This document shows, piece after piece, positions 12,401 to 22,919 of a stretch of 64,000 bases of DNA (position 1 is the stretch's first letter; the number at the start of each line of letters is the position of its first letter). A model generated the notes under the pieces. It was not told the DNA's origin and made no database searches. It saw only the letters and a list, made by a program, of their open reading frames with translations. A program made the position numbers and the translations under genes. Source of the DNA: Telmatactis stephensoni (taxonomy: Eukaryota > Cnidaria > Anthozoa > Actiniaria > Isophelliidae); assembly GCA_029948255.1 (NCBI GenBank), contig JALIZF010001688.1, positions 241,501-305,500 on the forward strand, written 5' to 3'.

Positions 12401-15400
12401 ATATAATTGTCAAATCATAAAGATAGCTGACCAGTTAATTACTCTGGAATTACATGACTGTGTCTTTGATTATGGGAACAAACTTGGAATCTATAAACAT
12501 TTGGGATGTTACTTTTAAGGGACAGCCATAAAGAGTAAACAATAAAGAATTGGCAGTAAACCTTACTCACTAATGATAGGACACAATAGAAATACTCCAT
12601 TTTCGAGTTCCTCTTTGCTCAGGCTAAGCCTCGATTAAGCGAAATTTATTCCATAGAATTTTAGCAACAGTCCGATGGAATGCAATGAACAAACAAAGAA
12701 TACTTTAAAATTCCACGGGGTTTTTGCTAAAATTCATGAATATTTTACTTGGATTCGAGGCTTAGCCTGAGCAAAGAGGAACTCGAAACTGGTCTATTCC
12801 TGACTACCGTAAAGTATATTTTTGATGTTGGATAAAGAATTTCTACATTTGCACTATCTTTAAGGTGCCAATAAAGCCTAGCCAAATACTTTTGAATCTA
12901 GACACACAAATAAACGTTTAAAAATCAACTCCTCTCTGAGAATTTAGCACTTCAAATCTGAAAATGTAAATGAGATGACTTCAAAGCAGGAATTTGCTTG
13001 ATTATGATTCTAGTTCTGAAACAAGTGCATTTCAGTAAAGTAGCAAAAATACTCACCATACTTTGTACTTTAGCAATGAGATTGTTTTGCAAATAGAAAA
13101 ATAGTATAAAATTCGTATCTAGTGTATTTGTATATTTAATAATTCTTGCTTTGACCGGTCTATTTATATGATATGTACATGTATTACTAGATTCAGAAGG
13201 ATTTGGCTAGGCTTAATTGGCTCTTTAACTTGAATTTTCTGAGTCAAAAATAATTTAGCTTGGGAATTTTTAGTCAAATATGATATTTTACAACTAGACG
13301 TTTGAAAGGTCCTCTCGTTCTTTTAATATACTCGTTATACATTACGTAAATGCTGTTAAACGCATTGAAACACCAGTTATAATTATTATCATTTCTCTTC
13401 TCCAAGTCCAAAACGTGTTTCTTACGTGTCATTAAAAGAGTCTGAAGCCATATTAGGCTGTAATATGTAGTATGTAGTATATGAGTTGAAGACTTTACAA
13501 GTAGTAGCTGTTGACACGTCTGTCACACACCGTGGGTACACGAAGAGTTGTTGGCAGCAGAACAACAAAATAGAATTTTTTTAAAAGTTGGTATAATGGT
13601 ATAAAGTAAACATGTAAATCTGCATCGATAATATTAATTCAATTCAGGTTGGAAGGATTCATGATCCTAAGTCAGAAGATTTTGATAAACGTGAAAGAGA
13701 TGAAGAAATTGCAAGAATGCGAGAACATGTCATGTCAGAGGTAAAAACACACTTTGCATAATTTTACCATTAATAGCCCTTGATGTAACTGTAATATAGA
13801 TGGTGAATAAAAATATGTATGGTTAAAAAAATAATAGCCCTGGTTACTGTCCTGTAGTGATAAAGAGTTTATGTCCATCACTGGATATTTAGCAGATAGT
13901 GTGCTCTCTGTCCTCTATTGTCGCTCGAAGTCCAAAGAAGAGTGGGGCTTCCCTACCTGTAGAAGACTGATGCAACACCTCTGCTACATTGTTCGTATTA
14001 CAGTACATTAAAGGTCCTCGGTTTACAAAAGCAAATTTTCTACAACAAATACGTTTTGCCCGGCCATGCATCTATATGAAATGTTTTAAAGCTGATCTAC
14101 ATGGGCAAATGTGCGCCAGGCCTTGCTCTTTTATGCAAGAGCTGGGAACAACATTTAAATGAACGGACGAAAGGTCCAATGCCTACATGTACGTGACGCA
14201 CCTGAAAGGGAGTTGAGCACTCACTAAAAGCTAAAAGATTTACTAAAACTAGCTACAAATACCATCGAATATCAACAGGACAGTCACATCTAGCTTGCCT
14301 TGCCCTTGACCAACAAAAAAACTATGTTTTTTGATGTAAGCAAAAAACAACAAACAAACAATCAAAACAAAAAACAAAAACAGACATTTTTCCATTAGTT
14401 GTCGTTTCTGCCAACTGTGTTTTTGAAATAGGTGTAGTGCAACATTGTACACACAATACTACATGGACTGTATGTTAACAAGTCATTCATTAACATGACC
14501 ATTTTTCTAATGAACAGATTGACAAGGACAAAGATGGTTTTGTATCCAGAGATGAATTCCTAGCAGCAAGTAAAGGAGAAGAGTTCGAGAAAGATGAAGG
14601 ATGGAAGAGCGTTGAGGACCCTGAACAACGGCCTTACACTGATGAGGAGCTTTCTGAATTTGAGAAGAGTCTAGAGAAAGACGAAAAAGAACGAGAAGCA
14701 AAGCATCAGAACATAGAAGCATCGGTAAGTACTTGTAACCTGTGTAGCTGGTGCTTTTGGGGGAGGGGGAGATGGAAAAGGGAAGGAGGCGAAGAAATTG
14801 CATGTAGTGGAGTGCCTCCTGTTTTCAACCTAGCCGCTCTTCAAAGCTGATAATTGTTTGTTGTTACTTAACAAGAACACACTGCATTTACGCAAGTGTT
14901 AAAAGTGACTGTCAATACTATTGTACAGCGCCTGTATATTAGGGATGCGAACAAGCTATAGCACAAACATTTTTATGTACAGGTACTAACATTTGCTAAG
15001 CCAGGAATTGCTATCGTCGTTAATGGTGTAGTGACATATATCGTAATAGGATCTTTTTTTTTTTGGCCGACAAAATTGAATAGGTGCACGTGCGCGCGGA
15101 TTTTTGGCGGGAATCATTTGACTTCTGGTAGAGCGACGCACACCTGACAAAAAGGACTCATTTTCGTTCTTATTGCGCATTTATTTCTGTATTATAGCAT
15201 TTCATTTTTGTTGTGGAGTACCTGAAAACTAGCTTTGTAGCTAAGTGTATTTTCCACATTAAATAAAGTATGTATGTATGTATGTATGCGCGGGACACTT
15301 TACTTCCGGTTTCCTTAAAAAGCTATAACCTTCGACGGTTTTCGTCCAAACTAAGTGTTTCTTTAATATCTGTTTCATTTGCAGCCTTTTCGCCAAAGCC

Positions 15401-16118
15401 AAGCATTTTTTATTTTGAATTTTCGAAAAATCAAGATATATGGAAGATATTTGCATTATTCGCTCAATTTCGACATTCAAAAAATCATATGAATATATTT
15501 GGAGACCATTCTTAAAACGCATACTTGGAATTATGCACCTTGATCTCAATATTTATTTAATGTATTTCAAATTCTCTAATATATATTGCTAAAGAAAATT
15601 ATATCTTTTTTCTGTAGCTATGACGTCATGTGATGAGGTCACGCAATGACGTCAAAAATGTTAAGAGTCCCCTCAAGGAGGACAAACTGTAAAATGCAAA
15701 AGTGATTTGACAATACTCCATTTTCGAGTTCCTCTTTGCTCAGGCTAAGCCTCGATTACGCGAAATTTATTCCATAGAATTTTAGCTACAGTCCGATGGA
15801 ATGCAATGAACAAACAAAGAATACTTAAGAATTCCACGGGGTTTTTGCTAAAATTCATGAATATTTTACTTGGATTCGAGGCTTAGCCTGAGCAAAGAGG
15901 AACTCGAAACTGGTCTATTTAGAGGCATTTTTGAGTATTTTCAAATTTCCCTAGCAACGGCGTTGAATCTGGCTTGTTTTAGCCACACTACTTTTAAGCT
16001 GCGGTCCCTGGTATTTCCAGTAGGTGTTTTCGACTAACCTGGTGTTTTGTTTCTTGGTTGATTTTAGGAGCAACATGATCAGCAAGAACAGCAGCATGAT
16101 AAAGAAAACAAACATTAA
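5981..16118 (+). CDS. NUCB: Nucleobindin-like secreted EF-hand calcium-binding protein (7 coding exons)
   Basis: Coding exons are 5981-6406, 10793-10982, 12017-12107, 12327-12385, 13648-13740, 14518-14724 and 16068-16118 (TAA), all with GT donors and AG acceptors. The product is about 371 residues. It has a signal peptide (hydrophobic residues 6-22, then Pro-Pro), a conserved nucleobindin N-terminal block ([12 protein letters not shown]), a highly charged helical segment, and two EF-hands with canonical loops [12 protein letters not shown] and [12 protein letters not shown]. The family (NUCB1/NUCB2) works in ER/Golgi calcium binding and secretion, and NUCB2 is the nesfatin precursor; this is family knowledge. 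The C-terminus is short and Gln/His-rich and lacks the long leucine zipper of vertebrate NUCB1 (about 460 residues). Phases agree at every junction except exon 1 to exon 2, which is off by one nucleotide, so a tiny exon, an unusual splice or a sequence error lies there. The family call is firm; the exact protein is not. Confidence 0.9.
6868..8199. mobile_element. Outer inverted-repeat element in nucleobindin intron 1
   Basis: The ends GGGGGACATGGGGGG and CCCCCATGTTCCCC are inverted, and both flanks carry CGCAAATCCG repeats. A second element (7202-8097) is nested inside. No coding sequence is recognised. Confidence 0.55.
7202..8097. mobile_element. Nested element with CACGGTGGGCATAAAT ends, ~896 bp
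   Basis: The terminal inverted repeats are perfect for 16 bases (17 if a bordering G/C is counted), with CTG on both outer sides as a possible 3-bp target duplication. The interior is AT-rich, with several TGACGTCA-like motifs and no long open frame. A non-autonomous DNA transposon is the simplest reading. Confidence 0.7.
8234..8381. mobile_element. 148-bp hairpin MITE
   Basis: The arms GTTGTCTGTCCTCTTGTTGA / TCAATAAGAGGACAGACAAC and the inner GTTCAAAACTT / AAAGTTTTGAAC pair almost fully. A third half-copy of the arm lies at 8444-8470. Confidence 0.75.
8781..9620. mobile_element. TTAA-flanked non-autonomous element, 840 bp
   Basis: The terminal inverted repeat GGTTGGTGCCTACTA is perfect on both ends and directly flanked by TTAA (8777-8780, 9621-9624). 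TTAA duplications are typical of piggyBac, Kolobok and similar elements. The small open frames inside show no transposase motif. Confidence 0.75.
9784..9850. repeat. Short hairpin, 17-bp perfect stem
   Basis: GTATGCTTTAGAATTAC and its exact complement are separated by 33 bases. The geometry resembles a small MITE or precursor hairpin. It lies in an intron of nucleobindin. Confidence 0.6.
10120..10560. repeat. Dispersed repeat family B, copy 1
   Basis: Shares blocks with 18782-19232: CTATCTTTCGAA, AAAGACAAGATGACAGC, GCGAACAACCTTGA and ATTAGGCAGCACTCACT in the same order. The open frame over it is not coding. Confidence 0.7.
10793..10982 (+). CDS. NUCB: Nucleobindin coding exon 2 (charged helical segment)
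   Basis: The acceptor is a T-rich tract ending gcag, and the donor is CCT|gtaagt in phase 0. The frame reading [18 protein letters not shown] and then [12 protein letters not shown] is the signature basic/acidic helix of nucleobindins, which precedes the HPG segment. To stay in this frame the exon must be entered in phase 2 (one base, then ACC). The exon 1 donor delivers phase 0, which would give a stop codon after three codons. Confidence 0.85.
11030..12000. other. AT-rich nucleobindin intron 2
   Basis: Contains a short inverted pair around 11062-11140 (GGTTAGTAT / ATACTAACC) and an AATAAT microsatellite (11957-11975). Nothing else is recognised. Confidence 0.5.
12017..12107 (+). CDS. NUCB: Nucleobindin coding exon 3 (pre-EF-hand block)
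   Basis: It encodes [20 protein letters not shown] and then [10 protein letters not shown], the strongly conserved nucleobindin block directly before EF-hand 1. The acceptor is ccccag and the donor G|gtaagt. It leaves in phase 1 and the next exon supplies AT, completing the Asp that opens the EF loop. Confidence 0.9.
12327..12385 (+). CDS. NUCB: Nucleobindin coding exon 4 (EF-hand 1)
   Basis: A 59-base exon encoding [20 protein letters not shown]. Loop positions 1, 3, 5 and 12 are Asp, Asn, Asp and Glu, so calcium binding looks intact. The donor is GAG|gtgggg, a weaker site. Confidence 0.9.
12591..12798. mobile_element. MITE family C, copy 1 (208 bp) in nucleobindin intron 4
   Basis: The ends AATACTCCATTTTCGAGTTC and its near complement form a stem of about 45 bases (GAGTTCCTCTTTGCTCAGGC inside). 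It is nearly identical in length and sequence to 15712-15919. Confidence 0.85.
12864..13224. mobile_element. TTAA-flanked non-autonomous element, 361 bp
   Basis: Inverted ends GGTGCCAATAAAGCCTAGCC and GGCTAGGCTTAATTGGCTCT, about 40 bases of imperfect arms, with TTAA at 12860-12863 and 13225-13228. Lies in nucleobindin intron 4. Confidence 0.65.
13648..13740 (+). CDS. NUCB: Nucleobindin coding exon 5 (inter-EF helix)
   Basis: 31 codons, phase 0 at both ends. It encodes [20 protein letters not shown] followed by [11 protein letters not shown], matching the family's acidic linker and the conserved RMREHVM helix between the two EF-hands. Confidence 0.9.
14518..14724 (+). CDS. NUCB: Nucleobindin coding exon 6 (EF-hand 2 and acidic tail)
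   Basis: 69 codons, phase 0 at both ends, donor TCG|gtaagt. EF-hand 2 is [15 protein letters not shown] with Asp at loop positions 1, 3 and 5 and Glu at position 12. It is followed by the family motifs EGWKSVED and [12 protein letters not shown] and a charged helix ending [10 protein letters not shown]. Confidence 0.9.
15712..15919. mobile_element. MITE family C, copy 2 (208 bp) in nucleobindin intron 6
   Basis: Differs from copy 1 at only a handful of positions over 208 bases, which implies recent activity of this family. Confidence 0.85.
16068..16118 (+). CDS. NUCB: Nucleobindin terminal coding exon 7
   Basis: The acceptor is gattttag, and phase 0 gives [16 protein letters not shown] and a TAA stop. 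The Gln/His-rich end is a plausible shortened nucleobindin tail. An AATAAA overlaps the stop region at 16118-16123 and would be too close to act as this exon's poly(A) signal, so the 3' UTR probably continues. Confidence 0.75.
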   Translation, partial: EQHDQQEQQHDKENKH

Positions 16119-17100
16119 ATAAACCCTACAGTTTCAAGCTGGTGCCTTGAAATAACAATGAATGACAATCTTTTTAGTGTGAATTTTATCAAATGATGAT
16201 GCAGCAATCAAGCCAATACCATTTCTTCCTTCTCAAAGCCAATGTTACAACCGCATTTTGTTGCAGACTGAATCGAAAACACAACAAAGACTAAAATGGT
16301 TTTTATCTGACCATGAAATATTACCCATGGCATTATTACTTTGTTGATAGACTTTAATATTCATGTAGTACCATTGTATATAGCTAATAATACTAGCTCA
16401 TTGAATCTTGTACCAATTTATATCTCTCTCAATAATGAAAACATCCTTTGAACTACATGTAATACACTGTTTCTACTAGTGAATCCGATAGACATTATTT
16501 TTAATCTTTTAGTAAGCCGTCTTCTGTAGTTGTTTGTAAGCTCCTTAAAAATTCAGTTTGAGTGACCATGATTATTTTGAATAATATTAAAGTCGTTATT
16601 CGTCTACTTGCAACTATTATTTTCAGAGCTCATCATCATCACCATCATCATCATCACCATCATCAACACCACCACCGACAACAGCCATTCAGAAAGAAGG
16701 TACAACTGCAATGTTTGCAAAGATAAGGCATTTCCTTTGAGCTGATCACTGCCAGTCTTAAGTATTCAGATATATGTTATGGGCAAACTTTTTCAGAATG
16801 ACTGTATTTACGCTGAAATGAGACTTGTTTTAACACATTTGATTTGGGTTTATGCTCTTTTGATTTGTATATTTTCCAAACTAGTAATACATGTCAATTG
16901 AAATGTTCCTATGCTCCTTGGTAGCCGTGTCATACAAACGGAAAATATATTGATCAATGAATGAGTGAAAATTTGTAACACTGACATGAAAGGGTACTTA
17001 TTATATTAGCCTTTCGTCTTAGTAAATACTAGCTTCGTGGCAAGCAACTAATAGTCCTTGAATACCTGGCATGAAGGATCAGGGTATGCGCATATAGTAA
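16119..17100. other. Nucleobindin 3' flank
   Basis: Probable 3' UTR followed by AT-rich DNA, with an ATTAAA near 16586 and a TCA/CCA repeat at 16629-16680. The stretch probably holds the gene's true poly(A) site, which cannot be fixed from sequence. Confidence 0.4.
16627..16740 (+). other. Possible alternative 3' exon of nucleobindin
   Basis: A good acceptor (ctattattttcag) is followed in phase 0, the phase in which exon 6 leaves, by 37 codons and a TGA. It begins with a TCA/CCA repeat coding a Ser/Pro/Thr-rich stretch and ends GTTAMFAKIRHFL. A frame shifted by one base instead reads a run of His. It may be a low-complexity repeat that happens to follow an AG. No protein homology is recognised. 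Confidence 0.25.
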
Positions 17101-17109
17101 TGGATTCCT

Positions 17110-17619
17110 GTGGGTACAAAATGGTTGAATACAATATGTGCAGCTACCTTTCTTAGATCGGCAACCGGAATAAAGGGGATGAAAAATACATCTCAAAAAT
17201 TACATGTCAGTCAATTTCCATTTGGATTTGTTCCCTTCAGTGTGGACTGGAAATGCAAATTTACCATTCACAGAAGAGGAAAGCAAGATAGGAACGAAGC
17301 GCTACGTTCCTCTTGTAAGACCAAGAGGTAGGTGGCTAAAACCGGGACTATAAATATCGTGGTCAAGCTCCCAAACTCTAAAAAAATATGCTGCAACATC
17401 AACCACAATTCAGCCGTTGTGAATATCCCAAACCATCAAGAGAGCAGCCGTTGCGGACTCCTTGACTATTCAAACCGGCCATACATTCCCACGGAAGATG
17501 ATTTAATGATAATTATGCAAGACTATATAACAAACAACCTCCAACCTCCAATTAGTATATTTTCAGTTGCCCAAACCGGGGAAATAAAGAACATCGACCC
17601 TGGAAAACCTCATTGGTAG
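17110..17619 (+). other. Unrecognised open frame interrupted by one stop
   Basis: A single plus frame is open for 510 bases except for a TAG at 17329-17331. The product would read FGFVPFSVDWKCKFTIHRRG and later TINIVVKLPNSKKICCN. No family is recognised and no splice structure is obvious. It may be a decayed gene or transposon remnant. Confidence 0.25.
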
Positions 17620-17743
17620 GGTGGGGGAGGGAGGGGCCCCGAGCTGGGGACCTTAACGTGCCTCTTTGGTTATGTATTGGTAGATGAGAAAACAAGGTAG
17701 CCTGCGTCACATCCGGACTTTTCCTCCGACCGTTAAGTCTTAA

Positions 17744-17909
17744 GTCTGGTTTTCACTTCGACGGAAGCAGAAGCGGAAGCAAATACGCAGACTCAGTATC
17801 GCCTTTATCACCTAGGTGTGAGTAAAGACAAGCGCTGCTAATGAGCAGTACACCTCTGAGTCTGCATATGTTGCTTCCGCTTCTGCTTCCGTCGAAGTGA
17901 AAACCAGGC
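17744..17909. mobile_element. TTAA-flanked MITE, 166 bp
   Basis: Arms of about 40 bases (GTTTTCACTTCGACGGAAGC at the left) pair almost perfectly, with TTAA at 17740-17743 and 17910-17913. The central part (CAGTATCGC, AAGACAAGCGCTGCTAATGA) also occurs at 60450-60510. Confidence 0.75.
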
Positions 17910-18254
17910 TTTAACGAGAAGTCCAGATGCAAATGTAGGCTAAAAACAAGGAAGTGCAGCGTGGAATCTTTTAATATTTTTCCCCTCCCACCCTTCCCCC
18001 TTTCACTTTAAGTCTCGTTTTGACCTTTGTCTCTCCGGATCTACACTACGCCTCTGTACCAGGATGGATCTTTATGGACTTCTTTATTCAGCTTTATAAA
18101 ATAACCATCATACAATGCGCGCTCTCATTGGCCGAAGGATGCGTATACTGCGAACTCTAAATATGCACACAGCACGCGCGCGCACTTTTCGAATTTTTTT
18201 TTAGTGTAAATAAACACTGAATTTGTTCGAAAACAACGTATTTTATAAAAGATG

Positions 18255-18347
18255 TGTGCAGATTTAGAGCACTTGGGGAATGATCAGAACACTCGAGGAG
18301 CGTTGAGCACTTCTGATCAATCCCCGCGTGCTCTAAATCCGCGCACT
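18255..18347. repeat. Hairpin of ~45-bp arms
   Basis: GCAGATTTAGAGCAC...GATCAG pairs with CTGATCAATCCCC...GTGCTCTAAATCCGC; a small foldback repeat. Confidence 0.6.
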
Positions 18348-18781
18348 GTACGCACGCGCGTTTTCTATTTCTCGGTTTGGCAGTGTTACAACAACTGTCA
18401 AATCATCACTCAAGGTTGATCAGTAGATGAATGTCTGTTCATGGACGAAGTTTGGTAAGTTTTCGTGCAGACATTTGCTCGTAATTAACAATATGTGTAT
18501 TTTGTAGATTTTGGCCCAAAGCCTGGCCTTAAGGAAAAGGGTTTTTTTTTCGGAATAGACCAATTAGTGCACAAAACTAGACTTGCCACTAATTTATTGC
18601 TACCGCGCGAGCGAGTCTTCAGCGAGCGTGTAATCCAAATCCGTACACTGAGGGTCTAAATTTTGATTTCTACCCACAATGCATCTGGATTTTTAACCAC
18701 AATGCATCTGTTTTTCGACCACAATTCCTTGCACGCATATAATGCTTTGAAAACTGGTATTATTTCAATTCATTATACTAT

Positions 18782-19232
18782 CAATTTCTAATGCTATCTT
18801 TCGAACTAATAATAAAGGTAAAGAGTGGCTTAAATACTTCATCTTGGCCTTTGAATTGTGTAGATTAACATATAGAGGGCGCGCAAAGGGCTTCCAACGA
18901 CATGAAAGACAAGATGACAGCCATCTCGTCACGTAAGGCAACGAAAAAAAAACCATGATTATTTTTTCATGGCTTGTCACTTTTTTCAAAAAAAAAGATT
19001 GTATAGTCACGTCATATGACAAATGAGTTTTGCATGTTCAAAATGGAAAATGAGATGTTTGAAAACAGAATATATACCAGTTCTTTCGATTTTTTTTCAT
19101 ATTCTGTAGAATTAGCAATCATGTATTCAGTAATAGACCGATTTCTGAAGAGCGAACAACCTTGAGAAATCAGCTATTGTACAAGAAAAATATTAGGCAG
19201 CACTCACTGAATGTCAAATAGGTTAGTCGTTA
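18782..19232. repeat. Dispersed repeat family B, copy 2
   Basis: Same order of shared blocks as 10120-10560, at roughly 75-80 percent similarity by eye; intergenic. Confidence 0.7.
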
Positions 19233-19234
19233 GA

Positions 19235-20620
19235 AGGGTAACAGCTGTGTGTGCAAATGTCATTCTTATTTTGGTGGCTGAATTGACATATCTTGTGAAA
19301 TGATTATTGAATATACTAAAACATTAGAAAATGTTTAAAAGTTACCAAAACACTCTAAATTTGTGTCTCGTAACACACATTCTATCTCAGATGATCTCAT
19401 TTCTAGATAGTTTTTGTTTGTAATATTTAATCTGTATAGAACCATTTATTTCGTTTTGATTTAAAGTTTTATTTGAGGACGTACCGCGTACGTATATTAT
19501 CTGGTCATCCTCGTGAAATAAAGATTATGGTATACAGTGGTAAGTATCTGTCTCGATCTGCATGTGGCTAAACTAAACCAACTAGCTAGAAATCTAACGA
19601 CACGAGTAGAAACCGTGGGGAAATTTTATCTGAGTGTTTACTAGATGTGGATGTTCCAGCTAGATTAGATGTACATTATCAAAGTTATCGTAAATTTATG
19701 TTGACTAGATCAAGTGTTTAGACTTGTATTACATCTCTTCTCAATCACACGCGCCCTCCAACAATTTTTTCTCGTTCGAAAACTGAGTTTTCATGGACGT
19801 CTATCAAACGTGTTTCCATGACAATAACAAAATCAAAAGTATCCTACGGTGAACTCGTGGATTGTTGTCGATTTTGATCCAGGGCTCTTTCTAGGCATAA
19901 GCATATCCTATATAGAATCCCATAGCTCACACGAAACTCGCGTTTACAGATACTTACCACTGGTCTGAAGCATTTCATGACACTGCGGAAAAAGTAAGTT
20001 AAGTAACATGGCCGTAACCAAGGGGGGTGCACAGGGTGCACGTGTACCTCCCCATTTGAAGCCAAAGGTCCCCTTATCTATAATTATGCTAGCTGTCACT
20101 GAGTAGCAGGTCCACTTCCTTTCCCCTCTCCCCCACTGCAGCAAAATGTTAGGAAAAAGGTAAGGTATTTAGATAAAGCAAGCATAGAAATAGGTCCATT
20201 TCTATTTCATGTGCACCCTCCCAGCAAAACTGCTGGTTACGGCCCTGAGTAAAGTCGAAAATTGTGTTCCCCTAACTATCGACTGCTTGCTATTCAGACA
20301 TGATAATAATTTGTTCCTCAAATACTCGACACGAGTTTGAAGCAAAGTAAGTTTGCAAGTGAGACGATTTTCATTCACGACTACAGCTTCATTCTCATTC
20401 GCTGGCTATTTTTGTGTACTTGCTCTTGAATGGCTTGCCGTGCGCTTTGAAAAAATGGACAAAATCTTCTCTATTTATTTTTTCTATGTCCGCTATGGGA
20501 TTCAAGGAAAATTCAATTTCCCAACTCGGGAATTCCACGTTGAATTTCACTCGAAAAAACGATATCGCACTCGTCGCTTCGCGACTCGTGCGATATCGTC
20601 ATCCAATGAATTTTCCTATA
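19235..20620. other. Intergenic DNA with no gene recognised
   Basis: Small open frames only. 20548-20600 contains a short CGATATCGCAC palindrome flanked by GGAA/TTCC-rich sequence, the tip of another foldback. Confidence 0.4.
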
Positions 20621-20639
20621 GTATATGTCTCTACATGTC

Positions 20640-20815
20640 TATATACATATAGACATATACATACATACATATGTCACATACAGTATATCTATGTACAATA
20701 CAGTACATACACATATCAGTAACATATACAGTACATACACATATATAAGTATAGGCTCCATAATCCATGTATATATACCATGTACACCATATACAGTATA
20801 TACACATATACTAGC
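20640..20815. repeat. TATA/CATA minisatellite
   Basis: Degenerate tandem CATATACAGTATATACACAT units, recurring at 21977-22075 on the other side of the 21693-21976 MITE. Confidence 0.7.
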
Positions 20816-21692
20816 CGTTTCTACCAGAAAGTGAAGTGCTGCGAGCGAAATAAAATGTTTTCAAACGGGATGACTAGCGCTTGATATAACAGCACAAGTT
20901 TTTAGAAATGTACAAGTACATTTTAAAAGTAAAAGTTCTAGCGCGTTTTATTCAAAAACGCTTCCATAGAAATCGTTGAAGCTGAGTAAGAGTACAGAAC
21001 TTGATCCCGATTTTATGAACCTATAAATGCGGTTTTGTACAAAACTCTAGTTTTTCCAAAAAATCAGGTTTATGAAAATCGCCATGCCGCCACTATAAAT
21101 TATTGAAAACTCCGATCAAAATGATTTAAACGTCAAAAGAAACTTTAATCTATCTCTAGACTTGTTGTCGAATTTTTTTTTGAAATTAGGTTTTTTGCCG
21201 CGACGCATTTTGCGATCAAACAGCGGAGGTGCGCCTCAAACAAAACCCAGTCGAGCCACCTTAACACAGCGATTAAAAACGCATAAAAAAGCATTGTCTT
21301 CCCCGAGAAATATCACTACGTAGTTCGTGACCTTGATGAATACTTCCACGAACATAAAGCAGTGGATTTATTTTGTATGATAAATTTCATTAACAATGAC
21401 AACTTAGCTCGAAAACAAAGGCAACAATTCCAACCTCAACTTGATCTTGAAATCGCGTGGTCCGAGCGTATTTGTCATCTTGGCATAATTTTAAGTGATT
21501 TACCGCTGACTATCCATTCCAATCATTCCAAGTATATTTCGATGACGTCACAAATCAAAGTTGAATCTGCGTACGTAAACGCCAAACCATCCAGATCTCC
21601 AACCAAGTAATGGGCTAGGCCAACTCGGTCGTACGTAACACAGGAACTCTGTTGTCAGAAATAGTCAGTATAGGCTCCATAATCCGTGTATA

Positions 21693-21976
21693 TAGTCAAT
21701 TGAAGGGACGTTGTCGGGTCTAAAAACATAGAAGCTGAGACCAAAATGGTGCATGTGATGTCAATAATTATATCCTGATTTATTCATTTAAGCTGCAACC
21801 GATAAAATATCGAAGCCAAACGGCCCGCCAAACCAGGTCCTGAACACGCTTTTGGCATTTCGCATCGAAGGTAAAGCATAAATGAATAAATCAGAATACT
21901 ATTATTGACATCCCAAGCACTATTTCGGTCTCAGTTTCTATGTTCTATGTTTTTAGAACGTTTCTTCAATTGACTA
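21693..21976. mobile_element. MITE, 284 bp, TATA-flanked, inserted in the minisatellite region
   Basis: Inverted ends TAGTCAATTGAAG and CTTCAATTGACTA, flanked by TATA (21689-21692, 21977-21980). The arms match imperfectly for about 100 bases (AAAACATAGAA, TGAGACC, TGATTTATTCATTTA). Confidence 0.75.
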
Positions 21977-22229
21977 TATACCATATACCATGTACACCAT
22001 ATACAGTATATACACACATATCAGTCTAGTATAGGCATCATAATCCATGTATATGCCATGTACACCATATACACGTAATGTATAAGAAGTATCTTTCACT
22101 TGAGGAACTCTGTAACCTCCGTATGTTTTTAATAAATTCATTTTACTACTGTTTTGTAGGCTATAAAGAATAAAGAATTTATATTATCTCAGAAAGAAAA
22201 TCAACACCAGCACAAAATTGATCAGCGTT

Positions 22230-22912
22230 GTTTCGGCCGTGGTACTGTAAAAGTGATCATTTCGTAGCTGCTAAAAGTGCTGTTTAATTTTAGCTTCCAC
22301 TTTATTTCTGGTTGTGAAATTAAAAATATGTTCTTTTACGTTCTTTTACTGATTTATCGTCGGTACAAAATAGAAACTTTCCCTTGCGCTTTCCAGGTGT
22401 TGTCGCCAAGGGAGCACGGCAGAATGTCGTTAGTACGCGCGCGCGCGCGCGCTTGTCAAATTTTGACTGGGCATCCTGTGATTTGTCCGCTTCGAGTTTA
22501 GCCGGGTTTTCTGTGCTCAAAGCCGAACGAAATACCGGTAACTTTCGAACGAGCTCGTTCAGAGTTACAACGCTCGTACTATCTTCGGAACTCATGTCGT
22601 AGGTGCCGAAGCGCGCAGAAACAAAAATCACAGGAAGCCCGGTCAAGCGCGCGCGTACTAACGACATTCTGCCGTGCTCCCTTGGAATTACTAGGTGATT
22701 CGCTCGTAGTTCTGTGAAAGTGGACGTTTTGTACTAGCTGGACTGTAAATCTTTAATTTAAAAATGATAAAATTTGAAATGTGTTTTAGGTTTATTGCAT
22801 TTATCGTCTGTACAAAATAATAGCTTTCCCTTGTGCTTTCCGTGTTGTCGCCGGAAATCAACTTCGATCGCCCATAATTCTGTAAAAGTGAATACATCAG
22901 TTGTTGATGCAA
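22230..22912. repeat. Diverged tandem units interrupted by a foldback
   Basis: Units containing TTTATCGTC-GTACAAAATA and CTTTCCCTTG-GCTTTCC-GTGTTGTCGCC occur at about 22350-22407 and 22800-22853, and CTGTGAAAGTG/CTGTAAAAGTG recurs three times. The element 22407-22686 sits between them. Confidence 0.5.
22407..22686. mobile_element. Foldback element with GC-rich arms, ~280 bp
   Basis: CCAAGGGAGCACGGCAGAAT and its complement bound the element; arms of about 40 bases include GTCGTTAGTACGCGCGCGCG. Overlapping open frames on both strands are a consequence of the symmetry. Confidence 0.7.
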
Positions 22913-22919
22913 GTATTTT

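Noticed and set aside
14507..14803. 98-residue minus-strand frame
   Set aside because: Antisense shadow of nucleobindin exon 6.
22320..22667. 115-residue minus-strand frame overlapping plus-strand frames
   Set aside because: Lies in a symmetrical foldback, so both strands stay open; no family pattern.
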